A stretch of DNA of 43,295 bases from Methanoregulaceae archaeon (GTDB lineage: Archaea > Halobacteriota > Methanomicrobia > Methanomicrobiales > Methanospirillaceae). The translations under genes were made by a program, and so were the position numbers. This document shows positions 9,523 through 20,121 of this stretch, in pieces (within the stretch, counting starts at the first letter, position 1; every line of letters starts with the position of its first letter). A model generated the notes under the pieces. The model was given only the letters and a program-made list of their open reading frames with translations, was not told where the DNA came from and did no database searches. Where the stretch lies: positions 1 through 43,295 of the forward strand of contig JAJRBU010000116.1 of NCBI GenBank assembly GCA_028679315.1. Reading direction: 5' to 3'.

Positions 9523-11167
9523 CGATACCAAGTGTCCCGAGCGTCTCGGCAAGCGTGTTCTTCGTTGCCTTCACAAGAGTGAGCCGGCTCTGCCTGGTTA
9601 TCCCAGTGCTCTTCAGCACCGGTTCAAACTGGTAAAAGACATTGAACAGATCCGCAAGTTCCCTGGCGTACGTGGCAACGAGATGCGGTTTCAGGTCCCG
9701 AACAGCAATCCTGATTACATAGGGGAACTTTGCGATATGTTTGGCAAGCGCGATCTCGCTCTCCATGGTGAACTCAAACTCCGGGTCAAACTCACCCGCT
9801 TTACTGAGGATACTGCAAGCCCTTGCATGGGCATACTGGATATAAGGGCCGCTCTGACGCTCGAAATCAAGGGCTTCCTTCCAATTGAAAACGGTACTCT
9901 TCTCAGGAGATATCTTCACGATGTCGTAGCGGATTGCAGCGATGGCAACCGATCGGGCAATCTCCTGTTTTGCCCCCTCATCAAGGTCATCCCGGCGTGA
10001 CGTGACCTCCTCATATGCCCTTCGTGACACTTCGTCGATAAGTTCATCTGCCGAGACGAACTTCCCTGCCCGCGTACTCATGGAACCTTCCGGGAGGGAA
10101 ACAAACTCAAAGTGCACGATCTCGGGCGCTTTCTCTCCCATAAGTTTGAGTGTTGCTTTGAGCTGTGCACCTATCAGCTTGTGATCAGCCCCGAGAACGT
10201 CAATCATGTGGTCGAAATTTCTTCCCTTCCATATATGGTATGCGAGATCCCGAGCTGCATAGACCGATGTCCCGTCACTTCTTCGGAGGATATACTCCTT
10301 TTCGAATCCTTCCTTCGAGAGATCGAGCCACAGCCTTCCGTCTTCATGGCATTCTTCCATCCTTCTCACCCGGTTGAGGAGACGCTCCGTATCCCCGTTC
10401 CGGACAAAGTCGCTCTCCCAGACGAACCGGTCGTGACGTACAGAAAGGCGCCCAAGAGTGACCTTGAATCCTTCAAGGCATTCAGTGACCGCATTCCTGA
10501 ATAATACTGCTGTTGTGGGATCCCCTCTCTCAACCTGCTGCATCAGAAGGTCAATTTCAGCCACAATTCCCGGATCTTTTTCCAGCTCTCGGTTCCCCGC
10601 AATATACACCCGTGCAACATGGTGATCTCCCTTCTCACCGTCTTTCCGGGCACCATCAAGATGTAAAAATCCCCATGCGACGATTGCAATCTGGCGGCCC
10701 ATATCGTTCACATAATATTGAACCTCAACACGGTGGCCGGCTTTCCGGAACAGCCGGGACAGGGTATCCCCAAGGATGGTATTCCTGATATGCCCGACAT
10801 GGAGTGGTCCGTTCGGATTGGCACTGGTATGTTCAAGTACAACTCTGCCCTCCTTCATGGGAAGAGTACCATAGCCAGGTTGGAGTGCCGATTCAACTGA
10901 TGATTTGAGGAAACCAGCACCTGTGTGAAAGTTGATATAGGGCCCTTTTGTCTCGATCCTTATCCCCTGAATGGATCGATCCTCCCTGAGAGATGCCGCA
11001 ATCTCCTCTGCTATCTGAACAGGAGATCGATGAAGCTGCTTTGCGCGTTCAAACGCGACGGCAGTAGCAAAGTCAGCATGGGTTCCCCCATCGGTCAGAA
11101 TTGGATTTGGTATCCCGGCAGCTGCAGAAAGTGCCCGTTGTATGGTATCGAAGATCTCGAGGTACAT
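9503..11167 (-). CDS. argS: Arginyl-tRNA synthetase
   Basis: HTSANPNGPLHVGHIRNTILGD, class I C-terminal domain; likely start MYLEIFDTIQ at 11167. Confidence 0.95.
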   Translation of the reverse strand: MYLEIFDTIQRALSAAAGIPNPILTDGGTHADFATAVAFERAKQLHRSPVQIAEEIAASLREDRSIQGIRIETKGPYINFHTGAGFLKSSVESALQPGYGTLPMKEGRVVLEHTSANPNGPLHVGHIRNTILGDTLSRLFRKAGHRVEVQYYVNDMGRQIAIVAWGFLHLDGARKDGEKGDHHVARVYIAGNRELEKDPGIVAEIDLLMQQVERGDPTTAVLFRNAVTECLEGFKVTLGRLSVRHDRFVWESDFVRNGDTERLLNRVRRMEECHEDGRLWLDLSKEGFEKEYILRRSDGTSVYAARDLAYHIWKGRNFDHMIDVLGADHKLIGAQLKATLKLMGEKAPEIVHFEFVSLPEGSMSTRAGKFVSADELIDEVSRRAYEEVTSRRDDLDEGAKQEIARSVAIAAIRYDIVKISPEKSTVFNWKEALDFERQSGPYIQYAHARACSILSKAGEFDPEFEFTMESEIALAKHIAKFPYVIRIAVRDLKPHLVATYARELADLFNVFYQFEPVLKSTGITRQSRLTLVKATKNTLAETLGTLGIDALVTM

Positions 11168-11168
11168 G

Positions 11169-12440
11169 TTATGATCCCGTCCTATAACGAAGAATTGCAG
11201 CAATTCCCCCAAACGCATTGTAGAGGATCGCCCCCTCTTCAAAATCATCGGAGATGATCTCTACCCGTGTACTCGTCTGGTCTGCAAGATTCGTGAGCTC
11301 CTCCACGATATCCACTTCCGATTCCACAATGAGGGGGGCTGTGCATATCCGGCAGGTATGTGTAAGAATGTCTCCAATCGTCTTCCCTGGTTCAAGGGCG
11401 ATGGTCCGTTCTTCTGAGTGGCCGCAGCTCTGGCAGGTGATTTTTACTCTCGATTTCCGGAGACGGCTGGAGAGGAGAAGGACATCCACGGAACCGAGAT
11501 CAAGGTTCTTTCTCACGCTCTCCTCACCATACGAGGCAAGCCCGGCATCTTTCACGAGCTCTTTTAAGAAACGCTCCATCACCTCCTTCTCTTTCACGAC
11601 TTCCTGGCCTTTCAGGGCATCCTTTGCGGCATCCACTAGTTCGGAGAGACCGTCCTCGTTGGTGTATGCCACATCAAAGAGACCGATGATCCGTTTCTGG
11701 ATCTCATGGTGGAGATATTTGCCGGCCTCAAACTCTTCCTTGGTCGGGCTCGGCCCTCCAATCAGAACCCCCTGGAACCGCTCGAAAAAATCCTTCTCGG
11801 CAAGGAAAATGGCACTTGATCTCTCGCCAATCTTTGTGTAAAACTCATTGATTGCGATCTCGCGGAGACGCTGGAACCTGGCGCTGGACTGACCCCCCTT
11901 CCTCTGCTTTCCCGGGACAGTAGAGGTTACTCCTCCGATTGGCTCGATACGGTTCCCCCGTAAAAAACCCCAGTACGCCTCACGTCTGTCGAGGACAAGG
12001 AGCCCGTACACCACCTTCTCCTCGAGCATCTGCTTTAAGGGCTCGAGTTCGAAATTCGAACTGCACCGGTACATATAGAGGTTGAGGGGTTCAGGTGGTT
12101 CGATGATCGTACATTCGAGGTCAGACCGGTCGCCTCCCATCTGAATGGTACCGCAGAAGACCGCCATCCCATTGGACGGAGGATTCTTGTAATACTTCAG
12201 GCGTGAGAGGATTGAAGAGATGGCACTCTGGACATTGCTGCGGGTCTGTTTGCTCTTGATATTGGCGCACTGCCCGAATTCGTCCCGGAGCTGGGCTGTG
12301 ACATCATAGATCTGTTTGTCGGGAGGGATGTAGAGCGAGATGAGCTCAGTCCCGCTCCCTTGTTTTGCCTGGAGCTTCTCCAGGGTTTTCTTGAATTCAT
12401 ATCGACGCCGCGCGTTATCCATCTCGGCTGCTTCTGCCAT
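11169..12440 (-). CDS. prf1: Peptide chain release factor aRF1
   Basis: GGQ motif (GKQRKGGQSSARFQRLRE), archaeal eRF1 domains. Confidence 0.95.
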   Translation of the reverse strand: MAEAAEMDNARRRYEFKKTLEKLQAKQGSGTELISLYIPPDKQIYDVTAQLRDEFGQCANIKSKQTRSNVQSAISSILSRLKYYKNPPSNGMAVFCGTIQMGGDRSDLECTIIEPPEPLNLYMYRCSSNFELEPLKQMLEEKVVYGLLVLDRREAYWGFLRGNRIEPIGGVTSTVPGKQRKGGQSSARFQRLREIAINEFYTKIGERSSAIFLAEKDFFERFQGVLIGGPSPTKEEFEAGKYLHHEIQKRIIGLFDVAYTNEDGLSELVDAAKDALKGQEVVKEKEVMERFLKELVKDAGLASYGEESVRKNLDLGSVDVLLLSSRLRKSRVKITCQSCGHSEERTIALEPGKTIGDILTHTCRICTAPLIVESEVDIVEELTNLADQTSTRVEIISDDFEEGAILYNAFGGIAAILRYRTGS

Positions 12441-12552
12441 TTTTAGGTCTCACCGGTGCTCAAAAGCTTATTATTGTTCAGTGCTGGTACCCATAAAATT
12501 GCGCCCGGAGGAACGAACGCAGTTTCCACCAGATCGGGAGAACGAGAATCCC

Positions 12553-13062
12553 TCATATGGCTCCAGGTCCCAGGCAGCGGTATACCAGCGCGATGGTCTT
12601 TGCATCCGAAATCCTGCCGTCATGAATCATGAGAGGGAGATCGGCTAACGGCACCCTGATCACCTCGATCTCCTCGTCTTCGTCTTTCTCATAAAGACAG
12701 GAAGGTGAGAGGTCATGGGCTTCGAAGAGATATATCCGTTCATCGGTGAATCCTGGTGTCGTGTAAAGAAAACCTCTTGGGATAAGGGTTGCCGCCTGGT
12801 AGCCTGTCTCCTCGATCAGCTCCCGGTAAGCAGTCTCTTTTGGCTTTTCTCCGCTATTGAGTGTCCCGGCAGGGGCTTCAAGGATATATTCCCCGATTGC
12901 ATAGCGGAACTGCCGGATCAGGTAGCAACTCAGGTCAGCTCTGACCGGGAGGACTGCCACAGCGTCTCCGGGGTGCACCACCACCCGTTCCCTCTCCTGA
13001 CCATTGGGCAGGCGGACTCTGACCTTATCGACCGACAACCGGGTTCCCCGGTAGAGTTCCAT
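12553..13062 (-). CDS. NUDIX hydrolase (ADP-ribose pyrophosphatase-like)
   Basis: Nudix box GEKPKETAYRELIEETGY. Confidence 0.88.
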   Translation of the reverse strand: MELYRGTRLSVDKVRVRLPNGQERERVVVHPGDAVAVLPVRADLSCYLIRQFRYAIGEYILEAPAGTLNSGEKPKETAYRELIEETGYQAATLIPRGFLYTTPGFTDERIYLFEAHDLSPSCLYEKDEDEEIEVIRVPLADLPLMIHDGRISDAKTIALVYRCLGPGAI

Positions 13063-13065
13063 ACG

Positions 13066-13737
13066 CTAGTCCTCCTCATATGGGATGGGATCACGGAGAC
13101 CGAGCGACTCAAAAGCGGTTCTCCGGAAGTAACAGGCTCCGCAGACACCGCATGCCCGATCTTCGTTCTGGTAACAGGACCAGGTATATTCATAGGGAAC
13201 TTTCATACGGGAACCTATAGTGAGGATCTCGCGTTTTGTCATGGTGAGGAAGGGGGCCATTATCCGGATGGAGGTCCCTTCTCGTGTTCCGGCATCGATC
13301 AGTCTCTGAAATGCCTCTATAAACTGTGGGCGGCAATCAGGATACCCGCTGTAATCCTGGGACTGGACTCCGATGAATAGCGATCCTGCACCCCGGGCCT
13401 CAGCATAACTTGTCCCTATCGAAAGGAGGTTTGCATTACGAAACGGAACATAGGTATTCGGTATCTCCCTGCGGTCTTCCTGATACGTGTCAACGGGCAG
13501 TCTGTGGTCCGTGAGGCTGCTCCCCCCGAACCAGGTCAGGTAGGAGAGGTCAATCTCGACAAACTCTTCTGCACCCATCAGTGTAGCGATCTTTTGTGCG
13601 GACGTCCTCTCCTTTCGTTCGGTCCGCTGGCCATAATTAAAGTGGAGACAGTAGACCTGATGCCCCTGGTCGCGGGCGAGATATGCCAGGGTGGCTGAAT
13701 CCATACCCCCAGAGAGTAAACAGACTGCCTTCATCAT
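13066..13737 (-). CDS. queC: 7-cyano-7-deazaguanine (preQ0) synthase
   Basis: LLSGGMDSATLAYLA PP-loop, C-terminal CYQNEDRACGVCGACYFR zinc site. Confidence 0.95.
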   Translation of the reverse strand: MMKAVCLLSGGMDSATLAYLARDQGHQVYCLHFNYGQRTERKERTSAQKIATLMGAEEFVEIDLSYLTWFGGSSLTDHRLPVDTYQEDRREIPNTYVPFRNANLLSIGTSYAEARGAGSLFIGVQSQDYSGYPDCRPQFIEAFQRLIDAGTREGTSIRIMAPFLTMTKREILTIGSRMKVPYEYTWSCYQNEDRACGVCGACYFRRTAFESLGLRDPIPYEED

Positions 13738-14342
13738 CTTACTCCTATTATTTTATGTAACTGCAGTTGTAACCGTGCTGGAAGGTTACGTCTCATCATG
13801 AACTCTGCGATTGCCCCATAATCCGATCCATGAACAGGGGAGAAGAATATCTCGCCCCTGACCGGATGAGAGGCGAGCACTTCTTCAGCATACCTGCAAT
13901 CATCACCATCTCCGACGACGAACTTGACACTGTCCTGTTCGGAGATGGAACCAAGGAGGGAGAGGTCGCTGCACTCTCCTGAAGAGGGGCATTTTACATC
14001 CATGCAGACAGAGGCATATGGCTGGAACGGCCGGAAATCCCTTGTTCCATTCGTTTCGATGGTAACCTGGTACCCGGTTCGTTTGAGTTCTGCAAGGAGA
14101 GGCAGGAGCTGAGCACCCTGGAGGAGCGGTTCGCCTCCGGTGATGCACAGACGGTTTCCGGGAAAGTCGGTGATCATCGTGAGTATCTGTTCACAGGATA
14201 ATTCAGTACCCCCGGAACGGGCATAGCCGGTATCACACCAGGCACAGTTGAGATTGCAACCGGCTAACCGGATAAAGATCGTCGGGAAGCCCTGGAACCT
14301 GCCCTCTCCCTGAATACTCCTGAATATCTCAATGACTTTCAT
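13734..14342 (-). CDS. queE: 7-carboxy-7-deazaguanine synthase (radical SAM)
   Basis: MKVIEIFRSIQGEGRFQG, CNLNCAWCDT, ITGGEPLLQ. Confidence 0.95.
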   Translation of the reverse strand: MKVIEIFRSIQGEGRFQGFPTIFIRLAGCNLNCAWCDTGYARSGGTELSCEQILTMITDFPGNRLCITGGEPLLQGAQLLPLLAELKRTGYQVTIETNGTRDFRPFQPYASVCMDVKCPSSGECSDLSLLGSISEQDSVKFVVGDGDDCRYAEEVLASHPVRGEIFFSPVHGSDYGAIAEFMMRRNLPARLQLQLHKIIGVR

Positions 14343-14742
14343 GCCTGAGCTCTGCAAAGCAGGTATCGGATTCCCAGACCCTGATTCTTACCACATGCGC
14401 GATTATCCCTGAATTTCTGCATTCTTCATCGAGCATTTCAGTGAACAACCCGGCAAGAAGCTCACTTGTAGGATCCCCCTCTGTTGTGATGACCTGCTGG
14501 AACTGCCTTATGCAAGGGACCATCGGGTCATCCCGGTTCAGGATGGTCTGATGATCGAACCGCTCAATAATGGATTTGATGGTATTGTAGTCAATAAGGA
14601 TCCCTGTGACATCATCCACTCTCCCTTCAAGCCATACCTCAACGCGCCATCTGTGGCCATGAAGATTCGCACACTTCCCGCGGTAATGCATGAGCCGATG
14701 GCTTGCGTCAAAATGAACCGACTTGTAAATTCGGGAATTCAT
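14329..14742 (-). CDS. queD: 6-carboxytetrahydropterin synthase (PTPS/QueD family)
   Basis: FDASHRL, CANLHGHRW zinc ligands; start MNSRIYKSVHFDASH at 14742, not 14994. Confidence 0.92.
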   Translation of the reverse strand: MNSRIYKSVHFDASHRLMHYRGKCANLHGHRWRVEVWLEGRVDDVTGILIDYNTIKSIIERFDHQTILNRDDPMVPCIRQFQQVITTEGDPTSELLAGLFTEMLDEECRNSGIIAHVVRIRVWESDTCFAELRHESH

Positions 14743-14847
14743 CAGTACAGGTACGCCTGAAGCATGTATAATATTATTATCAATGCAGGATAACCTATTC
14801 AGGCACAGGTTGGCGACTCCACAACATATAAAACCGTTCCGCGCGAT

Positions 14848-14857
14848 TTTATATATC
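14848..14857 (+). promoter_or_regulatory. TATA-like element (region ttttatatat) upstream of rpsL
   Basis: AT-rich archaeal TATA-like sequence about 55 nt before the rpsL start. Confidence 0.45.
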
Positions 14858-14907
14858 TCAGTGGGGCGTATCCACATCGTCGAGACCAAAACCAATGAGG
14901 ATAATGC

Positions 14908-15336
14908 ATGGGACAGGGTAAGTTCGCAGCAAGGAAGCTGACTCGCGACGCTAAGAAGTTCCGGTGGAGTGATCCCAAATATGTCCGGAGCCATTCTGGT
15001 GTCAATGTAAAATCTGACCCCCTAGAGGGTGCACCACAGGCACGGGGTATCGTGCTTGAGAAGATTGGGGTAGAGGCAAAACAGCCGAACTCAGCCATCA
15101 GGAAATGTGTCCGGGTTCAGTTGATCAAGAACGGCCGCCAGGTCACCGCTTTTGCAGTAGGGGACGGGGCTATCAACTTCATCGATGAACACGACGAGGT
15201 AGAGATCGAGGGTATTGGTGGCAGACTCGGCAGGTCCATGGGGGATATCCCCGGTGTCCGGTATGTCGTTACGAAAGTGAACAATGTATGCCTCCATGAA
15301 ATGGTGATTGGAAGGAAGGAGAAACCACGCAGGTGA
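14908..15336 (+). CDS. rpsL: 30S ribosomal protein uS12
   Basis: [23 protein letters not shown]. Confidence 0.97.
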   Translation: MGQGKFAARKLTRDAKKFRWSDPKYVRSHSGVNVKSDPLEGAPQARGIVLEKIGVEAKQPNSAIRKCVRVQLIKNGRQVTAFAVGDGAINFIDEHDEVEIEGIGGRLGRSMGDIPGVRYVVTKVNNVCLHEMVIGRKEKPRR

Positions 15337-15341
15337 GAAGT

Positions 15342-15923
15342 ATGGCAGAAACCGAAGCAGGAAAACGACTTCTCTTCAATCGGTGGGATCTCGCCGAGGT
15401 CCAGATAGCCGACCCTGGCCTGGTCAGATATGTGGGACTCAATCCGGTCATCGTCCCCCACACAACAGGGAAATTCACAAGGCAGGAGTTCAACAAGGCC
15501 AACATGCTCATCGTGGAGCGGCTGATCAACCGGCTCATGAAATCGGAGATGAATACCGGGAACAAGCAGCTTGCGACCAGGATCGTACGTGATGCATTCG
15601 AGATCGTCCACCAGAAGACAAAGAAGAACCCCGTCCAGGTCCTTGTCGAGGCGATTGCCAATACAGGCCCCCGGGAAGAGACGGTTCGTCTGAAATATGG
15701 TGGGATCAACGTCCCGAAATCAGTGGATACCGCACCGATCAGGCGTGTCAATACAGGTCTTTACTTCATATCAGAGGCAGTATACAAGGCTGCCCACAAG
15801 AACAAGAAACCCGTTGCAGCATGTCTTGCTGATGAACTGATTGCGGCATCGAAAGGCGATGTGAAGGCATTTGCAGTGAATAAAAAAGAAGAGCGGGAAC
15901 GAATCGCAAAGTCCGCTCGATAA
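15342..15923 (+). CDS. rpsG: 30S ribosomal protein uS7
   Basis: Archaeal S7 sequence; ATG at 15342 preferred to GTG at 15333. Confidence 0.96.
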   Translation: MAETEAGKRLLFNRWDLAEVQIADPGLVRYVGLNPVIVPHTTGKFTRQEFNKANMLIVERLINRLMKSEMNTGNKQLATRIVRDAFEIVHQKTKKNPVQVLVEAIANTGPREETVRLKYGGINVPKSVDTAPIRRVNTGLYFISEAVYKAAHKNKKPVAACLADELIAASKGDVKAFAVNKKEERERIAKSAR

Positions 15924-15947
15924 TTAATCTTTTTTTATGGTGTTGTT

Positions 15948-18140
15948 ATGGCCCGAGGCAGGAAATCCATAGATCGAGTAAAAGAACTGATGAACGAGCC
16001 GGCACATATCCGGAATATCGGCATCGTAGCGCATATTGACCATGGGAAAACCACCCTCTCCGACAATCTCCTTGCAGGCGCCGGGATCATCAGCGAGGAG
16101 CTCGCCGGGAAACAGCTCTTCATGGATTCCGATGAAGAGGAGCAGGCACGAGGGATCACGATCGACGCGAGCAACGTCTCGATGGTGCACGAATATGGAG
16201 GGCATGAATATCTGATCAACATGATTGACACCCCCGGTCATGTTGACTTTGGTGGCGACGTTACCCGTGCGATGCGTGCGGTTGACGGCGCGGTAGTCCT
16301 TGTTGATGCCGTTGAGGGAACTATGCCCCAGACCGAGACAGTGCTCCGTCAAGCCCTCAAGGAGCAGGTACGCCCCGTCCTCTTCATCAACAAGGTTGAT
16401 CGCCTTATCAATGAACTCAAGGTCGACGAGATGGAGATGCAGATCCGGCTTGGGAAAGTGATCGACAAGGTCAACAAGCTGATCAAGGGCATGAACGAGG
16501 AGTCCTATAAAAACGGCTGGAAACTGGATGCGTCTCTCGGAACGGTTGCATTCGGATCGGCCCTCTACAACTGGGCAGTCTCGGTCCCATACATGCAGAA
16601 GAGCGGAGTCTCGTTCAAGGAAGTATATAATAGATGCCGTAGTGGCGACATGAAGTACCTGGCCAAGAACAGTCCCCTCTCCGAGGTCTTGCTCGATATG
16701 GTGGTCCGTCACCTGCCAAACCCGGTCGATGCCCAGAAACGCCGTATCGGAGCGATCTGGCATGGAGACAAGGAAACAAAGGAAGGAAAATCCATGCTTA
16801 ACTGTGACCCGAACGGTCCTGTTGCCCTGATGGTGACCGACATCTCCTTTGATCCCCACGCAGGGGAGGTGGCAACAGGACGTCTCTTCTCAGGACGTCT
16901 CAAACGGGGTGACGGACTTTATGTCATTGGTTCGGCAATGAAGGAGAACCGGCTCCAGCAGGTCGGTATCTTCATGGGCCCGAAAAGGGTCGAGGTCGAT
17001 GAGATTGTGGCCGGAAATATTGCCGCAGTCACCGGCCTGAAAGACGCCATCGTCGGTTCTACCGTGACCACGCTCATGGAGATGACCCCCTTCGAATCCC
17101 TCAAGCACTACAGTGAACCGGTCATGACTGTTGCAGTGGAAGCCAAGAACATGAAAGATCTGCCGAAGCTGGTCGAAGTGCTCCGCCAGGTGGCCAAGGA
17201 GGACCCGACCCTCGTGATCACTATCAACGAAGAGACCGGTGAGCATCTCATCTCGGGCATGGGGGAACTTCACCTCGAGATTATTACCGGACGTATCAAG
17301 AGGGATAAGGGGGTCGAGATCATCACTTCCGAGCCTATCGTCGTCTACCGTGAAACTGCCACCCAGAAGGTGGAAGCAGTTGAAGGAAAGTCACCGAACC
17401 GGCACAACAGGTTTTATTTTGACCTTGAACCCCTGCCAGATGAGATTGTTGCCCTGATCAAGAATAACGAGGTCTCCATGAACCAGCAGGCGCTTGAACG
17501 GCGTGACGTGCTGATGAAGACTGGCATGGACAAGGATGAGGCAAAGAGTGTCAAGGATATCAAGGGCACCAACATGTTCATCGATATGACCAAGGGTATC
17601 CAGTACCTCAATGAGACGATGGAGCTGATCATCGAAGGTATCCACGAGGCACTTGCCGGTGGTCCGCTGGCTGACGAACCCGTCCAGAATCTCAAGTTGC
17701 GCCTTGTTGATGTGAAGCTCCATGAGGATGCGATCCACAGAGGTCCGGCACAGGTTATCCCGGCAGTACGGAGCGCGATCAAGGCCGGCATCCTCATGGC
17801 CGGAGATTCTCTCCTTGAACCGATACAGAAGATCCAGATCACGGTCCCAACTGACCAGATGGGGAGCGCGACCTCCCAGATCCAGGGAAGGAGAGGGCAG
17901 GTCTTTGACATGCAGAGTGAGGGTGACACGATTACGGTTGTCGGAAAAGCACCGGTCGCGGAGCTGTTTGGTTTTGCAGGGGATATCAGGTCTGCCACCG
18001 AAGGCCGGGCCATGTGGAGCACCGAATTTGCCGGATTTGAGATAGTCCCGGCAGGTATGGTAAAAGAAGTAGTAACTGCAATCAGGAAGAGGAAGGGCCT
18101 CAAGGAGCAGGTTCCGACACCCTCTGATTACCTGGCCTGA
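15948..18140 (+). CDS. fusA: Translation elongation factor aEF-2
   Basis: [22 protein letters not shown], diphthamide-loop region [16 protein letters not shown]. Confidence 0.97.
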   Translation: MARGRKSIDRVKELMNEPAHIRNIGIVAHIDHGKTTLSDNLLAGAGIISEELAGKQLFMDSDEEEQARGITIDASNVSMVHEYGGHEYLINMIDTPGHVDFGGDVTRAMRAVDGAVVLVDAVEGTMPQTETVLRQALKEQVRPVLFINKVDRLINELKVDEMEMQIRLGKVIDKVNKLIKGMNEESYKNGWKLDASLGTVAFGSALYNWAVSVPYMQKSGVSFKEVYNRCRSGDMKYLAKNSPLSEVLLDMVVRHLPNPVDAQKRRIGAIWHGDKETKEGKSMLNCDPNGPVALMVTDISFDPHAGEVATGRLFSGRLKRGDGLYVIGSAMKENRLQQVGIFMGPKRVEVDEIVAGNIAAVTGLKDAIVGSTVTTLMEMTPFESLKHYSEPVMTVAVEAKNMKDLPKLVEVLRQVAKEDPTLVITINEETGEHLISGMGELHLEIITGRIKRDKGVEIITSEPIVVYRETATQKVEAVEGKSPNRHNRFYFDLEPLPDEIVALIKNNEVSMNQQALERRDVLMKTGMDKDEAKSVKDIKGTNMFIDMTKGIQYLNETMELIIEGIHEALAGGPLADEPVQNLKLRLVDVKLHEDAIHRGPAQVIPAVRSAIKAGILMAGDSLLEPIQKIQITVPTDQMGSATSQIQGRRGQVFDMQSEGDTITVVGKAPVAELFGFAGDIRSATEGRAMWSTEFAGFEIVPAGMVKEVVTAIRKRKGLKEQVPTPSDYLA

Positions 18141-18219
18141 AACCTCCCCCTTCTTTATAAAAAGAGTTCTTTACCACTCCTCTTCAAGGGGAAGTCTTCT
18201 TTGAACCATGATTCTGTCA

Positions 18220-18238
18220 TGATCGGATCAGCCGATCA
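18220..18238. repeat. Inverted repeat TGATCGG-ATCAG-CCGATCA (7-bp stem, 5-nt loop)
   Basis: Perfect hairpin read directly, downstream of fusA. Confidence 0.45.
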
Positions 18239-18378
18239 GGGTAGGATTGGTAGAGAGAAAGAGTATAACTACGAGGATTCCTTGACGCTCCGGTAAATTC
18301 TTTAACGATCTGACGAAAACATTCGTGGATCGTCCCCGGATTGCTTCAGGGGAAAAATAAGGGCTGTGGAAGGTCTGT

Positions 18379-18858
18379 TCAAACGACAGAGGCTCTTATA
18401 ATTGTGACAGGTGAGAGTGGCCTGTCGTTCCGGTCGGTTTTTACTTTGCCGATTTTATCGACAACATCCATACCACGAATAACCTTTCCAAAGACGGGAT
18501 GATTTTTGTCGAGGTAGTTGTTATCGACGAGATTGATGAAAAACTGACTCCCTCCGGTATTGGGACCGGCATTGGCCATCGAGATAGTACCTCTGTTATT
18601 CTGATTGGCGGCAGTAAACTCATCCTTTATCACGTAACCAGGGCCACCGATTCCGGTTCCTTTGGGGCATCCTCCCTGGATCATGAAACCCTCGATAATA
18701 CGATGGAATATAATTCCGTTATAGAATCCTGATGAGACCAGTTTCTCGAAGTTTCCTGCGGTCAAGGGCATATCCCCATATAGCTCGAGCAGGATCTCGC
18801 CCATCGATGTCTCCAGGGTTACTCGTTTTCCAGCAGGATGTGTCTTCGCTTCAGACAT
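18379..18858 (-). CDS. Cyclophilin-type peptidyl-prolyl cis-trans isomerase
   Basis: [40 protein letters not shown]. Confidence 0.95.
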   Translation of the reverse strand: MSEAKTHPAGKRVTLETSMGEILLELYGDMPLTAGNFEKLVSSGFYNGIIFHRIIEGFMIQGGCPKGTGIGGPGYVIKDEFTAANQNNRGTISMANAGPNTGGSQFFINLVDNNYLDKNHPVFGKVIRGMDVVDKIGKVKTDRNDRPLSPVTIIRASVV

Positions 18859-18997
18859 GGTTTAAGGGTTGACTTTAAAAGAGAATAAAACCGATGAACG
18901 GTAAACCGTCTCAATGGTAAGCATCTGTCAGGGGGACTCTTTTGTAAACGAAAAAGATCGAAACAGTTAATAAAAAAATCCATACCATAACTCCCCT

Positions 18998-19504
18998 ATG
19001 GAAGTCTCGCGGCTGAAAATTGTGGTCTTCGGGTCATATCATGCCGGGAAGTCAACATTCATCCAGGCGGTCGACCCTGCATCACGCCACGTTGATACCA
19101 AATGCGGTGATGGCACCACAACAGTCGCCCTTGATTATGGCAAAGTGATGATTCACGACCACCTGACAATCCACCTTTTTGGTACACCCGGTCAGGAACG
19201 GTTTGAATTTGCCCGCAGGATCATCATGCAGGGGATGGATGCCGCGCTTCTTCTGGTCGATTGTACGTGTGCGGTGGATGATTTTACACGGAGCCTGTAC
19301 CATGATCTCCTGGAAAGCAATATCCCGCTCGGCCTGCTGGTCAACAAATGTGATGTGACTGAGTCATGTCCGGCGATGGTGAGAAGGGAACTGCCTGGGA
19401 GCAGCTACATCTACGAGGTCTCTGCAAAAGATCCTTCAAGTGCACGGGAAGCATTGGGCCGGTTTGTAGAAGATATCACAAAGACTCTCCAGCATAGCAG
19501 TTAA
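18998..19504 (+). CDS. Small Ras/Arf-like GTPase
   Basis: G1 GSYHAGKST, G3 FGTPGQERF, G4 NKCD. Confidence 0.85.
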   Translation: MEVSRLKIVVFGSYHAGKSTFIQAVDPASRHVDTKCGDGTTTVALDYGKVMIHDHLTIHLFGTPGQERFEFARRIIMQGMDAALLLVDCTCAVDDFTRSLYHDLLESNIPLGLLVNKCDVTESCPAMVRRELPGSSYIYEVSAKDPSSAREALGRFVEDITKTLQHSS

Positions 19505-19620
19505 CATCATTCCATATCGAGGAATCCGAAAAGCATTATTATCAGGTAGCCTTACCTCGTCTGCCGACCAGGCATTGGATCCGGGTAATGACCAGGGAAA
19601 ATCAGAGTAGTCCTGCTGGT

Positions 19621-20121
19621 CTACCGGTCTGCCTGGGAGAACGCACCTGCGAGATCCCGTGCCCAGGACACAACCAGGTCATCATCGCGAAAATCACCCG
19701 GAGTGACACCGCCAATCGTAATCACTGCCTTATCGACCGGGGACATCATGTCTGGGTCCACCCTTCCGGGGAAAAAACCAGTACTGATAGGATTGATGAA
19801 AAGGCGGATTGCATCAAGGGCGTCTTCACCGCTTCGCAAATGCTCCTTCGTCCTGTCCTTCAGGGAGTAGCCGACAGAGAATACTGCAACAGAACGTTCT
19901 TTCAAGGAATGCCTGAATCTGCTCACAAAGTCTCGTGCTTCTGCGAGCCATTTCCCCATGTAAAGCGGGCTTCCGATCACAACTCTATCATACTCCCCTG
20001 GATCTTTGATATCGGCGATAGGACTGACAGTCACCTGGTATCCTGCACCCTCCAGTTCCCTTCCGATGATCCGGGCGATATCTCCGGTTGAGCCATAGCG
20101 CGTGGCATAACAGACAAGAAT
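19621..20121 (-). CDS. Flavodoxin-domain protein; reading frame extends 5' of the listed GTG start with no ATG/GTG/TTG
   Basis: Manual translation of 20035-20121 on the minus strand gives ILVCYATRYGSTGDIARIIGRELEGAGYQ, a flavodoxin FMN-loop, in frame with the listed ORF; 5' boundary uncertain. Confidence 0.7.
   Translation of the reverse strand: MLVCYATRYGSTGDIARIIGRELEGAGYQVTVSPIADIKDPGEYDRVVIGSPLYMGKWLAEARDFVSRFRHSLKERSVAVFSVGYSLKDRTKEHLRSGEDALDAIRLFINPISTGFFPGRVDPDMMSPVDKAVITIGGVTPGDFRDDDLVVSWARDLAGAFSQADR

Noticed and set aside
14743-14994. N-terminal 84-residue extension of QueD in the ORF track
   Set aside because: Does not resemble PTPS proteins and covers the rpsL/queD divergent promoter; start reset to 14742
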